The notes beneath the pieces were generated by a model. The model was not told where the DNA came from. It did not search any database and saw only the letters and a list, made by a program, of their open reading frames with translations. This document shows, piece after piece, positions 42,262 to 53,172 of a DNA stretch of 64,000 nucleotides. Origin of the DNA: Trichosporon coremiiforme. Taxonomy: Eukaryota; Basidiomycota; Tremellomycetes; Trichosporonales; Trichosporonaceae. The stretch is from the NCBI GenBank assembly GCA_039545355.1, contig BCJJ01000018.1:496001-560000 (forward strand). Reading direction: 5' to 3'. Position 1 is the stretch's first letter; the number at the start of each line of letters is the position of its first letter. Made by a program: the position numbers and the translations under genes.

Positions 42262-45068
42262 TTACTTGCCGCGACGCTGCTCTACGCGCTCCCATGCGTT
42301 CTGCGCACCCTCCCACGCCTGCTCGTTGAGAACGCCCGCCTCGTCACGAGACGGGAAGACGTTTCCGAGTTTACGGAAGATGGCCAGGGGCGAGTTCTGG
42401 AGCAAGCTGCCAACGAAGGGAACGTAGAACGGCAGGGTGGGGGGATGGTGGTAGATCTCGGAGATGCGGAGGGACCAGGCGGGGAAGCCGTGCAGCTCTG
42501 GCGCGGGACGGGGGAGGAGGCCGCGGAAGAAGCCCGGCGGGGTCAGGTGATGAACGATGACGAGGTCGGGGTCGCTGGGGAGGCCGAGCTCGGCCTTGAT
42601 GTCGTTGTCGAGGAGGGACTCGGTCACACTGTCGGGCGGCACGCCGTCCGAGGCGTAGCGCTGCGTCAGGCGCGTAATGACCTCGCCGGCGGAGGGAGGG
42701 AGGAAGATGACGGTTACCGTCTTGGGACCGCTGGCCGTGTTCACGTACACTGTCTCGAGGACAGAGGACTCGCCCATGTCCGCCGTGCCGTCGGCGCGGA
42801 CGCCGCGGACGGTACGCATCTCAAATTCGCCGTCGTCACTAGAGGGCGGAGAAGGCGGAAGGCTGAGCAGACTCGCGCTGATCGCCGCGTGGTTGCGCAC
42901 TCCGTACCCCTCGCCGTCCCAGACGGAGAGGACCGGGGTGCCCCAGTCCGCAGCCCACTGCACACCCCGACGCACGCTCTCAACGTAGCGCTCAGCGGTC
43001 TCGCGACGGTCGCCCTTGCCGGGCACGAGGATTAAGGCGATGTGCTCCGGCGCAGGCTTCTCGAGTTCGGGTAGGGAGGGCGGGGAAGACTGGAACAGGC
43101 GCAGGAGGACCGAGGAGATGGTGAAGAGAATGTGCAGAGCAACGAGGAAGGGGAACATGCACCACTTCAGCACCATGGTGAGCGGCTGCAGAAGCGAGCT
43201 GAAGACCGAGGGCTGCGCGTTCGTGCTGCGCCTGCTGTCGACACTCGTCGTGCTGCCGTGGCGGTGCTGGCGGTGGTGCCTGCGACGAGTCGAGGAAGCC
43301 GCCTCGCTGCAGGCGGGGGCGGGAGCGTCGTCCTTAGTCGAAGACGCCTGCCTCCAGCTCGCCTCGAAGATGGTCTTCTGCGGGAGTTCTACACGGAGAA
43401 GTTCCTCATCGATAGGCTCAAGCTCGGGCAGACCGTCGACGACACCCTTGCGGATGGCTGCGGCGAGCTTGGAGCCGTCGCCACCAGACTTCTTATACAC
43501 CGCACCGGCGGCAATGATCGCGTCAGCGATCTCGGCCCACTCCGTCATCTTGCCGGCACCGACGTCACCACACGCCAGCTTGCCACCCGCCTGCGGGCCA
43601 AGGATGTAGTAGCCCAGGACGTCACGGATAAACGCCTCCTGTCGCGAGGTAAGAGGGTGCTCGTACATGACCGTGTTCATCGCGGGACAGAGGATGACGG
43701 GTGTCGTCTGGGGTGTGGCGCGGAGGAGCGAAGTCGCGAGCGAGTCGCAGATGCCACCGGCCAGCTTGGCGAGCATGTCCGCGCTCGTCGGCACAACGAC
43801 GATGAGGTCAGCCCACCGACGCAGCTCAATGTGCAGGATCGGGTCGCCGATCTCCTTCCAGTCGCTCCACTCGTCGGCGTCGGTCCACACGTTCGTCCCC
43901 CCAGCTTCGACCTCGTGCTTGTCGAAGAAGTGCAGCGACGCCTGCGTTGCAACGACTTGCACCTCGACATTGGCCGCCTTCAGCTTGTCGACGATAAGTG
44001 GGATCTTGACGCTCGCAACCGAGCCCGAGCTGATCAGGACAACGCGAAATTTGCCGTCACCGTCCGTACGGTGCTCGGCCGCGACGAAGGGAGGGCGTAA
44101 GTGGCTCGTAGTTGGAGCGGCGTTGTTCGTTGTACGGGAAGCACGGATTGCCGAAGGAGCGGCACGGCGAGTGGGGACAGGGCCGATCAGCTGCTCGTCC
44201 TCGGGATAGTGGTGCTGCGAGATCGGACCGATGACCTGCTCGTTCTGGGGGTTGTGCGGGTCCGCCGCCGCCTTCTGCCGGTCCTCGGCTTCCTTCTGCG
44301 CCTTCTCCAGTGCGGCGTTCATGGCCGCACCCTGCTCGTACATCTCACGGCGCATGCGGCTGCGGGGCGACTCGTTTCCGGCATCAGTAGAGGAAGGCGC
44401 GGGCGCAGCCGAGCCAAAGAGGAGGCCGGGCGGGGGGTGATCAGATGATCTCGGGACAGACGACACCTGCGGCTGCAGCTGCGGCTGACTCGGCTGACTC
44501 GGCTGGTTCTGCTGGAGGCTCAATCCCGAAGACTCGACGTCCTTCTCGTCAACATAGCGGGTGCCGCAGGAGACACAGAGGCGGCGGCCATCAGCCTCAC
44601 CATTGCGCCGCGGGTAGCCGACGAGGGGGATGCCGGCGCACGCGGGGTCGGGGCAGTTCGTACCGAGAAGGGAGTAGCCCTTGAGCATGAGCTCACTGAT
44701 GGCGTCGGCGGCTGCGTCGGGGTCGGCGCGAGCAACGGCTGTGTTGTGCGCCGGCGGCGTCGAGGGGCTCTCGGGGGTGAGAACGGCGGATGGTCGTTCG
44801 GGCTGCTGGGGTTGCTGCGGGTGTTCGTCTGGTCGTCCGTCGCAGCCCGCACAGAACTGGATCGGGGGACGCCCCGCCGCCTGCGCCTGCCCCAGGGGCT
44901 CACGCATCAGCGGCGTGGACCGACACTGGTCGCAATGCAGGTCCGTCAGCGTCCATCCCTTCAGCATGTACTCTCCCAACTGCTTTGTCAGCTTGTGCGT
45001 TCCCTTGGCGAGCTTACGATCGCGGACGTGTTCTCGAGTTGTGAGGTCATGTCGAGCGCGATGGGCAT
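42262..45068 (-). CDS. Fusion: two ZNRD2 zinc ribbons + PPC decarboxylase + NUS1-like cis-prenyltransferase subunit
   Basis: One reading frame of 922 residues (exons 45068-45018 and 44979-42262). Residues 33-63 form a ZNRD2/Auto_anti-p27-type ribbon (GEYMLKGWTLTDLHCDQC ... CAGC), and 126-155 a second copy (ELMLKGYSLLGTNC ... CVSC). Residues about 327-515 are a flavoprotein of the Hal3/Sis2/PPCDC family, which makes 4'-phosphopantetheine for CoA. Its catalytic set is complete: His in ILHIELRRWAD near 400, CPAMNTVMYEHP near 447 and KLACGDVGAGKM near 486. After a low-complexity linker comes a membrane helix (FPFLVALHILFTISSVLL). A cis-prenyltransferase-like region follows (PEHIALILVPGKGDRR, DPDLVIVHH, HGFPAWSLRISEIYHH) and ends in RRGK, the C-terminal RxG motif of NUS1/NgBR. 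The linker has no stop and no GTGAGT/GTAAGT donor. Start: MPIALDM (45068) or MTSQL (45050). Confidence 0.85.
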
Positions 45069-45302
45069 GGGAAAGGGGATGAGGAGGAAGGAAGGGGGAA
45101 GTCGTAGATGGTGTGTTTCTCGTTGGCAGCGACTACGCGCTCAACTTTAGGCTGCGTCATGAACCTTTGTAACCGGTTGCCCGATTTGGACAGGGGTGGT
45201 GGCAAATCGCGGCTCGTGGCGCAATGAGCCTTCCTCACCGTTCGATCACGTTCATGACACACACGAGACGCATTCGTCCGTCCGCATTGCTGCGTATGCA
45301 CG

Positions 45303-46289
45303 CTACAACTCTCGTACAAGCCTGCGGGATGCTCCACTGTCAGCTGCAGTCACTTTTCGAGCACGCTTCACTCTCGTTTCTTTCCGATCACGGGGTTCTA
45401 GCATCGGCAACAGACTTCCACCATGTCTCACGTAGAGCGCTATAATACCATTGGCCTTGTACAGCACTTCAGCGACGGTGTAGAAGGCGATGAAGGCCGT
45501 GATAATACCGACATAGCCTGAAGCCTTGATAACGGCGACTACGTCGAGGAGATATCTGATACCGAGCAGGAGGTAGATGAGCGCGAGACCAAAGACTGGA
45601 ATCAGCTAGGGCGACGGGGAAACAGCTGCAGGGTGAATTTGATTCACAAACGAGGAATAGCCCGACCGAGCAGCGTACAGCACCCATGGTCATGAGGACC
45701 GTAAATACAAACCAAACCATCATGAAGAGACCTTGCGCCGTGTTCAGCTCCTCTCGCGTCTCGTATACGGACATCATGCCAGACGACGGCCTGGGGTTAG
45801 CTGGCAGACAGCGAATGCTCAGCTCTACTCAAACAATGGGCGACAATGCCCACTCACCAGAACAGCAGCCCGATGCTCATCCAGTACCCTCCATAGCTGC
45901 ATGATACAGTCATGCCGAAACTGTTTCCCGTTGCCAGTTCACAGACGCCAGAAACGAACTGCGCGAGCCCACCAACGAAGAACGCCATGCCCGTCGCAAT
46001 GTTTGGATGCGATATGCCGCGTGTCTGCACATTCATCAGAGAGATGAGGAACGTCGAGTTCGCGAAGGAGACGAGACCAAGCGGGGAGGGGTTTGCGAAC
46101 GTCGGGCGGGCTGCGGTTAGCTTTGCAACTATCAATGCGTAGCTGAGAAAAGGAGGGGGCCTCACCTGGTGAGTGGTGAAGGCAGCCCGCTGGCTGGACT
46201 GAGATAAGGAGGTGCACGGGAGCATACTTCTCGACGTCAAAGGATGGCGAGGGTCGTGGGATGGAGATGTGAGGCGAGGAGCTCGGCAT
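45303..46289 (-). CDS. GPR1/FUN34/YaaH acetate transporter family protein
   Basis: Six-helix plasma-membrane transporter family for acetate/ammonium-linked export or uptake (yeast Ato/Ady2). Exons are 46289-46166, 46110-45858, 45790-45648 and 45595-45303, about 270 residues. The family motif near the first helix reads NPSPLGLVSFANSTF, a variant of NPAPLGL. GGLAQFVSGVCELATGNSFG and SYGGYWMSIGLLFW follow, then FMMVWFVFTVLMTMG and FGLALIYLLLGIRYLLDVV. The third intron has an unusual GTGAAT donor, chosen because it keeps the frame (VGLFLVFFGLALIY). The last exon is read through to the stop at 45303. A GTGAGA inside it leaves the exact C-terminus open. Confidence 0.85.
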
Positions 46290-47171
46290 TGATAGGTTTG
46301 GGAGTATCCTGTCCGTGTACTCTTGATGTGGACTCACCGCTCATCTCTTATAGCTCACCCAAGCATGGGCCACGCTTCATCGAGAGTTTGTTGTGCGCCC
46401 CCGATCCATCCCATTACACCATCGCAATGAGATGGGACCCGAGAGAAAAAGCGATACCACGTTGACGCCAAAAGCTCACGCAACCTACGTCCAATCTCTT
46501 GTCGGCTCAATATCTTGATGTCGACATCGCAGGATCCTCGGTGTCGAGGAATCAGCGATCGAGTGGCCATTAATTGGAACAGACAGAAGGCATGCTGCGT
46601 TGAAGAGGTGATGGAAGAGACGGGGGTGATATCATAAGTCATAGATAGCCAGAGACCGTTGTCGGTCACGAACGCTCGGTCCCCTCCTCTCCACCCGATT
46701 GCTCAAGGACAACGATCGTCACCCCTGCTGTTTGATCCGCAAGATCCAGTCCCGCCCCGGCCGGTCCACGCCTCAGTAGTCACCTCGCCTCCGGCATTGC
46801 GTCATTAAACCATGCAATACATGAAGACGCCCCTCGGGGCACATGCAAGATACAGGATAGATGGATGTGGGCTATGGTATATGTGTAGACCAAAAACGTT
46901 ACTCGTGAGACTATCGGGGCTGGGACGTGAGTGGGATGGCCGGTGGCGTTTTGGGTAGATTGGGGGAGATGGGAGGTGGGAGATGGCGGGACGTAGAAAA
47001 GCACATGGGACTTGGGTGGAAGGGAACTGGAGGATGAGTCTATGGGATACTCTAAGATCCGTCTAGGAACGGCGAAGAGGAAGAGATCAGAGACAGAGAG
47101 AAAACACAAGAAGCAAGAAGCGAGATACCTCGAAGTCAAAGCAACCGAAAGGGAGGCGATGAGAAGCGCAC
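46290..47171. other. Intergenic stretch of about 880 bp
   Basis: The promoter of the acetate-transporter-like gene and the 3' flank of the EamA transporter gene. Minus-strand frames near 46780-47139 are Ser/Pro/His-rich and look like UTR. No gene or repeat is supported. Confidence 0.4.
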
Positions 47172-48834
47172 CTATCTCGCGACTCCATTCTGCGAGCCAG
47201 TGATCGACGTGGCCGACCCGGTAGCCGACGCGAGCGACGCAGTCGAGTCAGCGCGCTGCCTCACCTCCGGCACCGGGGACGGGACGCGCAGCGTTTGTCC
47301 CGATGCGACAGCGGGGTCGGATGTCGGCACACTGCTGTACGAGTACAGCTCGCCGCGTACCGTCTTGACGCCCGTGTTCGAGGGCGACGGTGTGCGCGAG
47401 ATCGGAGCGGACTCGGGGTCTTCCACGCTTGGGGGCGGGGCGGTCTTGAGCGTGTCCATCTGGGTCGTCAGTTCCAACTCATAGCTGCGAACAATAGCAC
47501 AGGTTCCTGTGAATGATACCGAGAAGCCACTAAGGCTACGCAGCGGCACTCCGTGCCTCTTCGTGCCGGTACTCACCGCAACCCAAGCCGCGGCGCTCAG
47601 GATGATGCTCATGCCGACGAAGGACAGGAAGCTAGGGATCGTGTGGAACACGAAAAGCTCGAGCACGACCGCAAACAAGATCTGCATGTATGACGCGAGG
47701 CCTGCGCGGCCCGCCTTCTCGCGCTGCAGGCCGAAGGTGAGCAGCGCTTGCGCAATGAAGCCGAAGACGCCGATGAGGATGATGAGCGCAAAGTCGTAAG
47801 AGCCCTTCGGCCACGCGTGCTGCCCGGGCGTGAATAGGATGCCCCTGGACGTCAGCATGCATTCCTATTTCGACAGTCTGCAGAACTGCGATACAACAGT
47901 TCGTTATTCCGCAGAGGACGTGACGCGAGGCGTGGGTCGAGGCGTGCCCATCGTGGCGTCGCGTTACACGCCCACCTGCCTCGTCCGCAGCAATTTGCTC
48001 GACCGGGATCTCGGACCCCGGACCCCGGACCGACGCCGCTAACCGCTACTCACAAAGAGGACGCAATGATGCACCCGAGGGAGAAGTATCCGATCGAGTG
48101 GAGAGCGTTGGCACGCTTGCCGATCTTCCTGATCGAGAGGTCTAACGTCAGCCATGAACAGCAGCCAGAATACCGTTACACTCACATGCTCCACTGGAGA
48201 AGAAGACACCGACGATCGCCCATGTAGCACCGAGGACGCGGTCGTGCTCCACCCCTGTGTTGGGCGGAACGGCCTCCTCGATCGGCGTCTCGTGTCCGCC
48301 CCAGCCGTGGCCGAAGATGAACGGCGGTCTTGAGATGAGCACGACTCCACAGAGAGACACAATGCCGGCAGTAGCTTCACGCAGCGTGAACGGCTCTTTG
48401 AGGAGGAGCCAGCCGATTAGTCCCGTCACGGTCGGCTGGAGGAACTGAATCGTAACCGTGTCGCTGACAGAGAGATAGCGGAAAGCCTGGTAGGCGCAGA
48501 GGAGACCCGAGAAACCACAGAGTCCGCGCAGGAGAAGCAGGCGCCTGATCTCCGGCGGACCCAGGATCGGATGCGGGTCGCGCTGCACGCCCCACAGAAC
48601 GGCCCAACAGCACATGCCCGTGATGCCCATGCGGACGAGAATGAGGGTGAGCGTGCTCATTCCCGTCGTCTCCATCAGGTATTTCACAGACAGAGACATG
48701 GCCGCGAAGAATAGCATGCTCGTTGCGACCAGGAACAGGCCATAGTTGTTGTCGTAGAGCGCAAGAACTGTCGGAGGGAAATACGAGCGTATGCGCCGTG
48801 CACTCAGCGACTCAGGCAGGTCTGGGAACTTCAT
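47172..48834 (-). CDS. EamA/SLC35G-type drug/metabolite transporter
   Basis: Polytopic membrane transporter of the DMT superfamily; substrate unknown. Exons are 48834-48186, 48141-48054, 47844-47577 and 47459-47172, giving 430 residues. About ten hydrophobic helices form two EamA halves, for example YGLFLVATSMLFFAAMSLSV, LVRMGITGMCCWAVLW and LIGVFGFIAQALLTFG. FRYLSVSDTVTIQFLQPTVT and LLLKEPFTLREATAGIVS are typical of SLC35G1-like proteins. The 117-nt last intron is placed with branch CTGAC and joins AAAWVA to MDTLKTA. The C-terminal 95 residues are a cytosolic Ser/Thr/Pro-rich tail (PPSVEDPESAPISRTPSPSN), possibly phosphorylated. Confidence 0.88.
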
Positions 48835-50008
48835 ACCGCGAGGATGATAGGCGACGTCGGTGCTGTGGAGAGGGGGAGGGGTGTGGGGCTCAAGTGTATT
48901 TCGGCTTGTGCGAGGGTATGTCGTCGGGTGCGGCTTTTCCTGCTGGGAATGATCGTCGGAGCTCGTCTGCTCTGTCGCTGGTGACTAGCCGAGAGCTCGC
49001 TCGGTGATAGGTCAGAGGTCGAGTCCGGTCGTGTGCCAGTGTCGAAGAACGGCACAGACAGCGAGCAAGGATAGAGTAGTGGCGACGAAACAGGAGTAGA
49101 GTTAAAGCAAAGTTGAGTGTAGCACCGTCACCTTGTGCAAAAGCTCCAAACTGCAGACAGTCCGGTCCGAGCTCCAGCGCCGGTTCGAGCGAGGCAGAGC
49201 GAGAGTGCAGAAAAAGACCGAAAGACGAGTGGCGTCCCCCGCCCACTACGCCGTACCGGAGTTGGCCGACAGGACCGGAATCGTTGCCAATCTGATAGTG
49301 TCACGGTCCGTCGACCGGTGAATAAATGGTCATGCGCGTGCACCAGGATCACACCATGCACCTGTTCTGTGCACATATAGGACTCGGATATGAGCTAAGT
49401 CGCTCAGTCCTCAGCTCCTATTCAATTGCCTCAGAATGATCTAGTCGAAGCCCAAGCGAAAGTCCGGTTAGTCCCACGATGACTTAGGTCGACACACGAC
49501 GTATGCGCCAAGTCGGACCTGGATCCTGGACTTGCTTGAACCTTGGAGCGCTCTGGAATGTCAACTCACCATCGCTTACGCTTGCACGCTCGACTCTTGG
49601 GGAACACTTTACGTACACACACGTGATCTTGCACGTGGACCTGGCTGGAACTGGTTGTTAGGTGGAGGCCCAGCTGGGCCCGTTGGGCGGAGGGTCTGAT
49701 TCCGGGGTCCGTTCGCGGATTCGCTGTATTGACTACCCCGCGCACCTGGATCCACCCCCGCACGGCCGCGACTTAACCGGGATACGCGAGGTCCGGCCAA
49801 CCCCACAGGTTGATTTCCTTGGGTATCGACACGGTTCATCCGAGAAATATCGTATCCTCTTATCAAAGTCGACCACATTCCTACTACCCTCCTTCGCACC
49901 GTGCTAGCTTACCCTTTGCACACTCACCTGCTGATCTGAGCGCTTCGACTTTCGACTTTTCAGGAATCTCGAGCACCGATCTTCCCGCACGCACACACAA
50001 CTAGCGCC
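48835..50008. promoter_or_regulatory. Divergent intergenic region, EamA transporter / AACS
   Basis: A 1.17-kb interval between two start codons. Frames present are short and unrelated to known families. The CT-rich tract just before 50009 (ACACACAACTAGCGCC) resembles the 5' UTR of a well-expressed gene. No specific site assigned. Confidence 0.45.
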
Positions 50009-52372
50009 ATGGCGACAGACCCCGAACTCCTGTGGCAGCCCGCCCACCCGGAGAAGGCTCAGGCGAGCCTCTTCCGCGACCACATCAACAAGAAGTACAG
50101 CCTCAACCTGGGCTCGTACGAGGAGCTCTGGAAGTGGTCCTGCGATAACCGTGGCGACTACTGGTCCGAGGTCTGGGACTGGGAGGGTGTCGTCGGCGAC
50201 AAGGGCGCTGCTCCCGTGAGTTTACTCCCAACTTTGCTCCGCACAATCGAAATATTGGGGCGTTAGCCGAAAGACCACGGAGTTCCGTAAACCACCAACA
50301 ACAACAATAGAGGACGTCCCGCTGACAATCAGTACGTCGACGAGAAGGCGCTCCCCGTCGACAACCCGAAATGGTTCCCGAATGCTAAGCTGAACTGGGC
50401 CGAGAACCAGCTCCGCCACGTCAAGGAGCATCCTGACGATGTCGCCATCATCGACACGACCGAGCACTGCCCCAGCCACGAGCCCGCCGCGCGCCGCGTG
50501 ACGCAGAAGGAGCTCTACGACCTCGTGTCTCAGGTCCAGCAGGCGATGAAGGCTGCGGGTGTGCAGAAGGGCCACCGTGTCGCCTACTGGGGCGGTAACC
50601 GTCTCGAAGCTGTCGCTGCCGTCCTTGCTGCTTCGTGAGTTCACAAGGGCTCTTCGTAACTGACCCCAGTTCCCTCGGAGCCATCTTCTCCTCTGCCGCG
50701 GCCGACTTCGGTGTCGACGGCGTCATCGAGCGCCTCGAGCAGATCAAGCCGCACGTCCTCCTCGTCTCGAACGGATGCGTGTACAACGCCAAGTCGCACG
50801 CCCTCCTCCCCCTCCTGCCCAAGCTGCTCGGCAGCCTGACGCACCCGCCCAAGACGACTGTGCTCATCAACCACCTCCCCGACGAGCTCAACCCGCAGGC
50901 GAACATTGCCGACTTCATGGACGGCGGAAACGACGGCTGGACGAGCCTCGTCCGTTGGGACGACTGGATCGGACAGTACAAGCCGCAGGAGATCACGTAT
51001 GAGCGTATCGGCTTCAACGAGCCGATCTGGATCCTCTTCTCGAGCGGAACGACCGGAAAGCCGAAGGCTATCGTTGTGAGTGTGGAGTCCTCGGAGAGCA
51101 GAGAGACGAGAAACAGCTGAAATACTGGAGTGAGCTCAGCTGACATCCCAGCACCGCCAGGGCGGTATGCTGATCGACTCTCTTCGTGAGCACCACATCC
51201 AGGGCGACATCACGCGCGGCAGCGTCTTCTTCTACTACACGACTCCCGGCTGGATGATGTGGCAGTACCTCATTTCCGGTCTCGGCACCGGTGCCACTGT
51301 CCTCCTCTACGACGGATCACCGCTGAAGGACCCGGGATCCCTGTGGCGCATGGTGGACGAGTACGGCATCACGCAATTCGGCACGAGCGCCAAGTACATC
51401 GAGCAGCTGTCGAAGCACTACCCGGATGTGGGCGCGAAGCACGACCTCTCCACACTGCGACAGATCATGAGCACGGGCTCGCCGCTCCCGCCGTACCTCT
51501 TCGATTATGTCTACGAGAACATCAAGAAGGACGTGCTCCTCGGCTCTGTGTCTGGCGGAACGGATATTTGCTCCGTCTTCGCGGGCCGCTGCACCGCCCT
51601 GCCCGTGTACAGGGGCGAGATCCAGGCGCGCATGCTCGGTTTTGCGCTCGACTCCACCGCGGCAGTCGAGCACGGCGAGGGCGAGCTGATGGTGCGCCAG
51701 GCGTTCCCGATCGAGCCTGTCGGCTTTTGGCCCCTGCCGGCCGCCTCTCTCCCGGACGGCGACCTGATCGCGCCTGCCGACTGTGACGCGGCCGCGCAGC
51801 GTTTCAAGGACTCCTACTTCCGCGAAGACGGGCTCTGGTACCACGGCGACTTTGTGCAGATCACGCGCTCGCGTTCCGGAAACGGTGGCGGTCTCGTCTT
51901 CCTCGGCCGCTCGGACGGTGTCCTGAACCCGGGAGGTATCCGCTTCGGTCCCACCGACATTTACTCTGTCCTTGAGAACCCCGCCTTCGCGGCCAAGGGG
52001 GTCGAGGAGACGCTGGTCGTGGGCCTGCTGGTCGACGGTGGCGCGGACGAGAAGGTCATCCTCTTCGTCAAGATGCACGAGGGCAAGAATCTCGACGACG
52101 AGCTCGTCAAGCTCATCAAGACCTCGATCCGCGCCGCCCGGTCCGCGAGGCATGTGCCCGCCAAGATCCTTCAGGTGTCCGACATCCCGATGACGCTGAC
52201 GGGGAAGAAGATCGAGGTCCCCATCCGCAAGGTCATCAATGGCGCCTCGACCAGCAGCATCAACCCCGCCACGCTCAGGAATCCGGAGTGTCTCGAGGAA
52301 TACGCAAAGCTCGGGTACGAGATGAGGAAGGAGGAGGGCATGCTCGACCACAAGGACGGCACCCTCGACTAA
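50009..52372 (+). CDS. AACS: Acetoacetyl-CoA synthetase
   Basis: Cytosolic adenylate-forming enzyme that activates acetoacetate to acetoacetyl-CoA, feeding ketone-body carbon into sterol and lipid synthesis. Exons are 50009-50215, 50333-50634, 50670-51075 and 51152-52372, giving 711 residues. The N-terminal AACS/ACS cap is visible (YEELWKWSCDNRGDYWSEV, NPKWFPNAKLNWAENQL). The AMP-binding motif ILFSSGTTGKPKAIVHRQGG is split by an intron near residue 305. GSVSGGTDICSVFAG and RSDGVLNPGGIRFGPTDIYS are the adenylation-site regions. MTLTGKKIEVPIRK contains the invariant lysine. SGGTD with PGG is typical of AACS rather than acetyl-CoA synthetase. Confidence 0.96.
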
Positions 52373-53172
52373 ACATAGACTAGACTTTACAGTGTCGTTT
52401 TGCAGCTACAGTTTCGATCATGAGATCTTAGATGAGACGGATTACATTCAGGTAACACAAGTGGTTGCGGCATCGGAGTGGATTGGGGGAGTTGCTGCTA
52501 GAGGCGGCGGACAGGTGGCATGGTTAAGACGGTGATATGGGGCGTTGGGAAAGGGAAATGGCGTGACGGAGACGAGGGAGCGAGGGAGACTGATGTTTGG
52601 GGTGTGTGATAGAAGTCCAGCCGAGGAAGACACCACCAGGCTTGACACGCGTGAGTTGAGGTCACACCTGGTGGCAAATGCGGTGGAGGTGGAGGAAGGC
52701 TCGATGATAATCGCGTTTCACCTGGTGATAAGAAACCCCTTATCAAGTCCGACACTTCCGATGTCGCGGTGACGGATGCCCGTGCGTTCGATCGGACATT
52801 GTCTTCCTCAACTTCTAACACGAACAATGCGGGCCACCACATGTGTGCCGAGAAGATGGTAAGTGCGCCTGAGCGCATCCGATGAGCCACCGTGCTTGTC
52901 GGGTGGCAAGCCGCGCCGCTGCCCCTGCGTGGTTGGTCGGTGGCAAACATTGTTTTTGTGATTGTCGGGACCTTCCGGACTCGCCCGGACTGGGCTTCCC
53001 CCGCCGACCTCCTCCTACCGTGTCCTACCTTCTCCCCCCGTCCCACCCGCGTGCGTGCGCATGCGCGTGCGTGTCCGAAACTCTCAAAAATGGCCCAAGA
53101 GACACGATCGCATCACTGACTTTCTCCCATTCCCGCACTACTGCGCTTGCTCTCGTCACCTGGTCACTGACG
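52373..53172. other. Intergenic: AACS 3' flank and promoter of the next gene
   Basis: An 800-bp interval. Frames read through on both strands but have no family resemblance. A 27-nt alternating pyrimidine-purine tract lies at 53048-53074. Confidence 0.4.
53048..53074. repeat. Alternating pyrimidine-purine tract
   Basis: Twenty-seven consecutive alternating Py-Pu bases built from CG, TG and CA steps around GCGCATGCGC. Such tracts can adopt Z-form DNA. It lies about 100 bp upstream of the start at 53173. Confidence 0.8.

Noticed and set aside
43132..44100. A 322-codon plus-strand frame over the PPCDC part of the fusion gene
   Set aside because: Arg/Val/Asp-rich mirror of the coding strand. 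The minus strand carries clear catalytic motifs.
42262..44979. Two separate adjacent genes (PPCDC and NUS1) instead of one fusion
   Set aside because: No stop codon or usual splice donor lies between the two parts in this frame. Kept only as an alternative through the internal start at 43176.
51317..52351. A 344-codon antisense frame over acetoacetyl-CoA synthetase
   Set aside because: Shadow of biased codons; no recognisable family.
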